DNA of 64,000 nucleotides from Gordionus sp. m RMFG-2023 (lineage: Eukaryota; Nematomorpha; Gordioida; Chordodea; Parachordodidae). The translations under genes and the position numbers were made by a program. The stretch covers positions 34,768,508-34,832,507 of the forward strand of contig NC_088776.1 of assembly GCF_954871325.1 (NCBI RefSeq). The letters are read 5' to 3'. Numbering within the stretch: the stretch's first letter is position 1; every line of letters begins with the position of its first letter. The notes below the pieces were generated by a model. It saw nothing but the letters and a program-made list of their open reading frames with translations. It was not told the origin of the DNA and searched no databases. This document shows positions 57,384-64,000 of this stretch, in pieces.

Positions 57384-60300
57384 CACCTTCTTTCTTACAT
57401 TTTTTATCGGTATATTTGAATATAATTTTTTTAAAAAAATTCAAAAGCATAATGTTGCCTAAATTTTCTTTTGAATTTATGAAATCTAATTATACTTGAG
57501 TATCAGCCACTGGATTGATTAAAATTCAATACTGATAGATACAGCATATAGTGAATATTTTTGCGTCTCTAATATAAACTGTAAATCGTGTTAATAAACA
57601 TTGAAAGTGGTTACCCCTCTAACCCTTTTTATCGAATCTGTCTAATTCTAGACATATATATATTTATATCCGAATTCCCTGTTATGACATTGAAGATATC
57701 CCTGTCCTATTTATTTACATAAATTTTTTAGAAAATAGAATTTTTGAAGAAAGAGCAAAGTAGGGGGAGACCAGGGATAGTGTTATTCTAGGACAGATAT
57801 TTCCTTATTGAATAATTTTAAAAACTAATAAACTTTTATATCTGAAATTTAAACTATAAATAAATTTTAATGTTTTGCACAAATATACTCATGAAAAGTT
57901 TGAAATGAAAATTTAACTTTTAACAAGTCAAAAGTAACTCTTTAATTTTTTACATTTTTACGAATATATTGTTTTTATAAAAGTTACTGAGACTAAATAT
58001 CAAATCCAGATAAAATAATCTCAGTTTTAGACACTATTTATGTAATTAAATATCTTGAAATTATATTTTAATCAAATGTGAAAGCCTGGGGCAGGTTCAG
58101 AGTGCGTATTAACTTATTTAAGCAGGAATTTATTAATAAAAAATTTTAACTATATTTAAAGAAGTAATGACCATAGCTAGGCATAAAAGATCTTAATATT
58201 GTATCAAATAAATATAATATATCAATAAAATTTGAAATTTTATAATGCGTTTTAATTTTTTTTTTCCTATATATACAAATTATTTTTTTTATATCCTTAA
58301 AATGTAACGTTGCAGATATGAAACTGTTCATATTTCCTAGTTAATATTCTTTTGGGGTATTTTTTCTTAGGATTTCTTAGTTAGATTATAATAAATAATA
58401 TTGGAAAAAATTAAGCACTTGCATCGGCTGGAAAAACTCTGACCATTAATGGTTTAACTTTATAAAAATGAGTTACATTTATTTTTTCAATAAAAGTATT
58501 GGACTTGGCCAAATTCGCCTAAACTTAAAATATTAGACTAGAAGACTTGAAAACAAATAAAAATTTTGGGCCCAAAAATAATTAAATATTACTTTAAATC
58601 AAATTTACATATTGTTATGTATTCCAAATTTGTAATGTGAAATAATTTTTTAATAACTAAATAAAAATTATATAATTATATTTATCGAGGAATTATCAAA
58701 TTTTTTATACTTTAATAACATCACGACATGTATTTCTAGATATAAACATAAATTTAAATTTTTCTAACTTCTTTGGAAAATTTACAGATTTGTAAACACC
58801 TTATTGATGGTTTCTTAGACTAAAGTAAAATATCTAATAAACTTCTTATAAAGACGAGCTCAATTGATTTCATATATAATAACGAATAAAAATTATAAGA
58901 ATAAAGGAATGGAGAAACCATTCTAAACCTAATTTTAAACAAATAAATTTTTATAATTGATTTATGAAAAGAAATTTAATCTTTTATAATACAGTCTTGA
59001 AAATATTATTTACTTGTAGATAAGCCAACGATTTATATTTTATATTATAATTATTAAGTTTGATCCTTGCACTTAGCAATAAAACAAAAGTTGAGCATCA
59101 TATATTTTTATTTCTTGATATTTACATTACAATGTCTTCTATTCCAAAAAATTATATGTTCAAATTAACTCAAGAATGATAAGTTTCATTCTTTTTCGGA
59201 AGGGATTATAAAACTTTTAGGGGATTTTGAAATTAAAGGAAGAATCAATTCTTTTTTAAAAAAGCAGATATAAGATACTAATTCAATAATTTTAAAATTT
59301 TAAATTAAAAAAAATTAACCTTAAATATATTTATTTTCCAAGAAAATAATTTTTAATACTAATATATTCATCATTTTTGATATGAAATCTCCTGAGACAT
59401 GAATTCTGGTTATTTTTTTAAAAACATTTCGAAATTTGGATTTTGATTTTATATTTTTTTAAATATTAAATTTTTAGGAGAAATTTTATTATTTTTTAAA
59501 AAATCCAATTTTCAAATGTCAAATATTCGTTTAAATTTAAATTTAGATTGTTTTTGCTAAAAAAAATTTATCTTCGAATATATCTTAATCTCAAAGAAAT
59601 ATATAATATAATTTCTATTTTTGTCTGAGTTATTAAATCACATAATATTTCGATTATCTTTTAAAGATAAACTTACATCGTAATTTTATCCCTCAAAGAG
59701 GTCCCTCCCAATAGATCCGATATTGAAAATTATACTATAGTTTAGTGTTAAGTTAGTAGATAAAATAATATGAAATCATAATCCATAATTTTTTCCTTCG
59801 TTTCCCTGAATTTGTTCTCTCAAATTTTGTTTAACAAGACTACTCGTGCGCAATTTTAAACTGAAAGAAATTATAGTGTGTTATGATTTTGATATGGTGT
59901 GGCAAACACAATTCACAAGCGAAGCGTAATTTCAGTATAATAGGTTTTGAGGCTAAATAAGACATTAAACGCATGTGAATTGGTATTTATAATTCTAAAT
60001 TCATTTTGTACATATGCAAATTCTTTTAAGATAGATAATAATATTTAAATAATGTTTTCTCTTCTCTGGGGTTAAACAAGCAATTAGTGATTTTTTTTAC
60101 TGCTTAATTTTTAGTTAACAATTAAAAATTCCTGGCCTGATATAGAATTCTTAGAGCTTGATAATAAATACAAATTTAGACCATACTCGGGCTTGAAAAT
60201 AAATTAAATCAAGCCAGATCAGGCTAAAGATGAAAACTGATTTTGCAAGGCTCTGATTTAAATAAGTAAATCATTTTTATTCAAAATTTTTATTCTGTGC

Positions 60301-63300
60301 ATAAGTATATCCAGGAGTATGACATTTTCGGTATTAATTTTATTTGATGGTTTTAAGTGTTTGAAGATATTTTGCAGGAATACAACTTGTAAATAATAAT
60401 TTTCCTTTTTTAAAAAATATTTTCCTCGAGATTCTCAATTATATGATCATGTTTAAAAATTATTAACTCAGGGGGAAAATATTTATTAGCTAGAAATGAT
60501 ATTTATGAAAGTGGAAAATTTGTTAAGGGGAGGAATTTTCCGATCTCCCTCCCCTCTTGGTTAGGCCAATGATTCTATGATTCTTGGGCAAATCTGAAAA
60601 AATAAGAATCCATATATTTTATTAAATGGTTAAGACCCACTTATTACAAGTCTAGGCTGGGTTGGATTTTTTAAAATAATTTTATAGCTTTTTTCTATAA
60701 AATGTGAAGTATAGTCATTATTTTAAAAAACTATTAATTAAATGAACCATTCTTGGGATATCTCTAATATAAAATAGATTATCTTCAATATAAGGCTTAT
60801 TAGCTAATTCCAACTCTCTAAAAAATAAATGGCTATAACTTGTATATTAATATTAGCAATGGCAATAACTAATAACATATGAAAAAATTTAATTTATGTT
60901 CGCTATAATGTTTACATACATATTTATAATTAACTAAATTGTGTTTAGTGTATATATCGCCTTCGAGTCATTAGTCACTACACGTATTTCCATTGTCTCT
61001 ATGTGTTATATCTTACAAAATTATCTGAAATTTGTAGGGTAGGTATTCTGCACAAACGGCAAAATAAATTTATTCAATTTAAAAAAACGGGCTAAATAAA
61101 TAATTTAAAGTTGGTATATAGCATAATCATTTGTTTTCTTTAGATTTTAGAGTCAAATTTAACTGAGATTATATTCCAGTATCTATGTGTAGAAACTTTT
61201 CATATAAATATCAGGCAATTTAGTCATGAACTTGTGAGTCGTTTTAAATTATACTTACATTATGCGAATGTATTGCCTGTTAGATATATATTATGAAAGA
61301 GAATTTAAAGGGGTGGGGGGGGGATCATACATTTCTATTATCCTTAGGAATAAAATAAACAATATTATGCTAATAAATAATTTTTAAACACTCTACCCAA
61401 ATTTTAATTTCTTTGATCAATAATTGATAATAATAATTTTGATCTTCCAGAGATATTCAATTTTTTATTATTAATCCAGTATAAATTTCATATATTTGGA
61501 CATGATACAATTTAAGCTATGAAAATATGTCAAATCTTATATGCAAGTGGTATTGATCTAAGATCAAATATTTAACAAAGCTCTTTCCTTTTCAATTTTA
61601 TTTTTTAACATTTTTTACAACCTCATTTTTTTAGATTTATCCAAAATGTTACAAAATTAATATTAAATCTTAGGTAAAGTTAATTTATACTATCTTATTT
61701 GTCATATTTAAATTTAATAAAAAATTTTATATATGTATTTTATGCTTAAATAACGGGCAACATAAATGAATCCCTATTTAAAAAATCGAATAACGGTAAT
61801 GCACTTCTTTTTCTACAAAGTAACTAGATAATTAACCTTCATATCAATGTAAAATTATTCTAAATTCTATTTGGTTGAGTTTTCCATGAGCATAATTCGA
61901 TTTTTATCATAAACGCATATAAATGAAAGAAAAATATATATAATTTTTGTTAAAATGATAATAACTTTGGTAGCGATTTTCAAGGAAGGGCCACTTTATT
62001 CTTCTTGATTCAATCTATGATTTATTTACTAAAGTATATATTGATTTATTAAACAAAATTATCAATTTATTAAAATTAAAATTTGATGTTAATTTTAAAA
62101 AAAATCTCAGCAGAAAATGTTAACTATGACAGTATATGTATATAATATAGTAATTATAGTAATATACTTAAAATGTATTAATTATGAGAAAACAGAGTTG
62201 AATAGCTTTGGTTTAGGGGCATAAAGAAAGCATTCAGCTTTTTTAAAATAAAAAGTTATTTTTTAATCTAAATAAAATTTTAATAAATCATGAAATTTTA
62301 TTTCTTTTTATTCTTTCTTTCCTCCCTCGAAAAAGAGATTACAATTACAAAAACTCTAAATTATATCATGTAGATAAAATAAATAAGAGGAACATACTTT
62401 TTTTAATTAATTAATGTTTTCGATTTCAGATTATAGAAGAGTTATTAAGGAAATTACCTTTTGAAAAAACTCATAATTTATATAATATAAAAAATATATG
62501 TTATCTATATGCAGAGATTGTATATATTAAAAATAACAAAAAAAACATTCCCTCTTTAATAGTAAGTTATTTGATTGAATCTAAAAATGCTTTTAAGTGA
62601 TCAAGATTTTTTTTAATTATATAACTTTTGATTGATTTTCATTCTTTGTAAACTATATAATTTCTCAAAAATTGAAATTATTATTATAGATAGAATGAAT
62701 TAAACATAAGAATTTTGGGTTAAGTGAGTTTATTGTTGCTAAAAGATCGTCAATGTAAATGAAACGTTCAACTAAGTTGACTAAAACCTATGAGCCTTTG
62801 ACAGGTTTCACTGTATTATACTTTATTTAGCCATTATATTTTTAAAATTAAATCATGGTCACTATCAAAGATTTCTTTAAATAACATATGCAATAACACC
62901 ATGTAGCGCATGAAATTATTAACGAATTAAAAATAAGAATCATGTTTTAGGTCTTAAATTACATTTCTATTTATATCGCCTTCCCAATCATTCATTTAAA
63001 ACTTCATATCATAAATGTGTTTTATACAACTGAATCGCTTTCCATATTTCTCACTTTTAGCCCCCCTCTTTCCCTCCTCGCATCTCCTAGAAAGAAAATA
63101 AGTAAATAAGTTAAAATAGTTTTTCTTTAAATAGTAAGTAAAATCGAATTTTTTTAAATAAAGATATATTTCAATATTTTAGAAAAAGTAGAGTTTGTGA
63201 AAAAAATCTTCAAAAACTTTTTAAGCAAAATAATTTTATCAGAATTTTTTTTTAAAACATAATATTTTTTTTTTTTAAAAAAACTTTGCAAAAAAAGTAT

Positions 63301-64000
63301 ATTGCAAGTTATTTTTATAAATAATACAATACAACATTTTTTAAATTTTATTTTCAAAAGAAATTAAATGATAACACAATTTAGATAATAAACAAATGAT
63401 TGCACTGAAAAATTTACAATTTTATTTATTATTGAAAAAAATTATCAAATGCACCGAAAAAAATATAATAACAAAATATAAAATTATTTTTCGTTAATAT
63501 TTGAGCTTAATAAATTTTGATTTTAATTTGCAAAATTTGTACCAAAATTTAGATTAGTTTTTCTTCAAATAAGCTTCCGTAGACTAAACAAATGTTCTAC
63601 AGGAGCCCTCTATGTAAGTGATATACTCTATTTAGTAACAGTCAATTTAAATTTGGAAAATCTTAATACAAAAGCAATAAATAGATATATTTAACATATT
63701 TTAAACTTAAGAAATAAAGAGTTACTTCTGTCATTATATTCCAAAATATGTAAGAAGTTAATTATTATTTACTTATCAACACTAGAAAAAATAATCAATC
63801 AAAAATTAAATATATAATGCAAAACCATTATTATTTAAAATAAGAATAATCCGACATAAGGTCTGGAAGCACAAAGAGGGTATAGAGGTTTCTTGAATGA
63901 ATCCTGGCTATTCCTATTACAACAGTATTCTCTTCCAGAATAACTTTAAAATATAACACTAGATTAAAATGGAAACTTTAATATTATAATTAATTAACCA
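57384..64000. other. A+T-rich non-coding DNA
   Basis: 6.6 kb with no gene that I can support. Minor items: a patch at 60135-60245 with CTGGCCTGATATAG and inverted GCCAGATCAGGCT words, possibly a small element; a G run near 61312-61323; and the GTAGGGTAGGTATTCT block at about 61037-61052 shared with the palindromic MITEs at 38 kb. Confidence 0.5.

Noticed and set aside
63154-63357. A 67-residue minus-strand frame near the end
   Set aside because: Almost entirely K, F, I, L and N from A/T runs; no support.

Overview
This is an A+T-rich (about three quarters A+T by eye, not counted), gene-poor stretch of a eukaryotic nuclear genome. It is almost certainly from an animal, because its one convincing host gene is a four-domain voltage-gated sodium channel alpha subunit, and because the transposons are of types usual in invertebrates (hAT, Tc1/mariner, PIF/Harbinger, foldback, RTE-clade LINE and an R2-like endonuclease LINE). 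The lineage cannot be fixed from the sequence; the great divergence of the channel suggests a fast-evolving, perhaps parasitic or nerve-reduced, animal.

Layout. 1-14.3 kb: non-coding DNA with small inverted-repeat elements (about 954-1216, 5060-5436, 10255-10790) and a decayed 1.8-kb hAT element (6451-8247) with an exact 8-bp target duplication. 14.3-16.3 kb: a 290-bp pure-pyrimidine microsatellite and diverged direct repeats. 16310-20875 (minus): an uninterrupted 1521-codon sodium-channel-like gene aligning with Nav channels from the N-terminal cytoplasmic region to the C-terminal EF-hand/IQ region, but with a changed selectivity filter (D/Q/Q/T instead of D/E/K/A), weakened S4 segments and no IFM motif. 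21091-24905: a Tc1/mariner-like element with about 115-bp terminal inverted repeats, interrupted by a 2.0-kb hAT element. 25.9-31.3 kb: a cluster of one R2-like-endonuclease LINE family, made of an inverted pair of 3' fragments, tandem repeats and a longer decayed copy. 33.5-36.6 kb (minus): a nearly full-length RTE-type LINE with an 18-bp target duplication and a tRNA-like pol III promoter at its 5' end. 37-43.4 kb: palindromic small elements and a minisatellite. 43.4-49.9 kb: hAT inside hAT, with at least four conserved short introns (38-59 nt) and one locally inverted exon. 51.2-54.1 kb: a foldback element with arms of about 700 bp built on short tandem repeats, its right arm split by a 1.37-kb hAT-like element. 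54-64 kb: mostly featureless A+T-rich DNA with one PIF/Harbinger-type MITE.

The elements form a layered record: insertions inside insertions, with target duplications and a paralogous empty site that give relative ages. I see no retroviral, LTR or Polinton element, no CRISPR array, no rRNA and no convincing free-standing tRNA gene. The most unusual objects are the degenerate intronless sodium channel, the foldback element, and the RTE LINE with a tRNA-like head.
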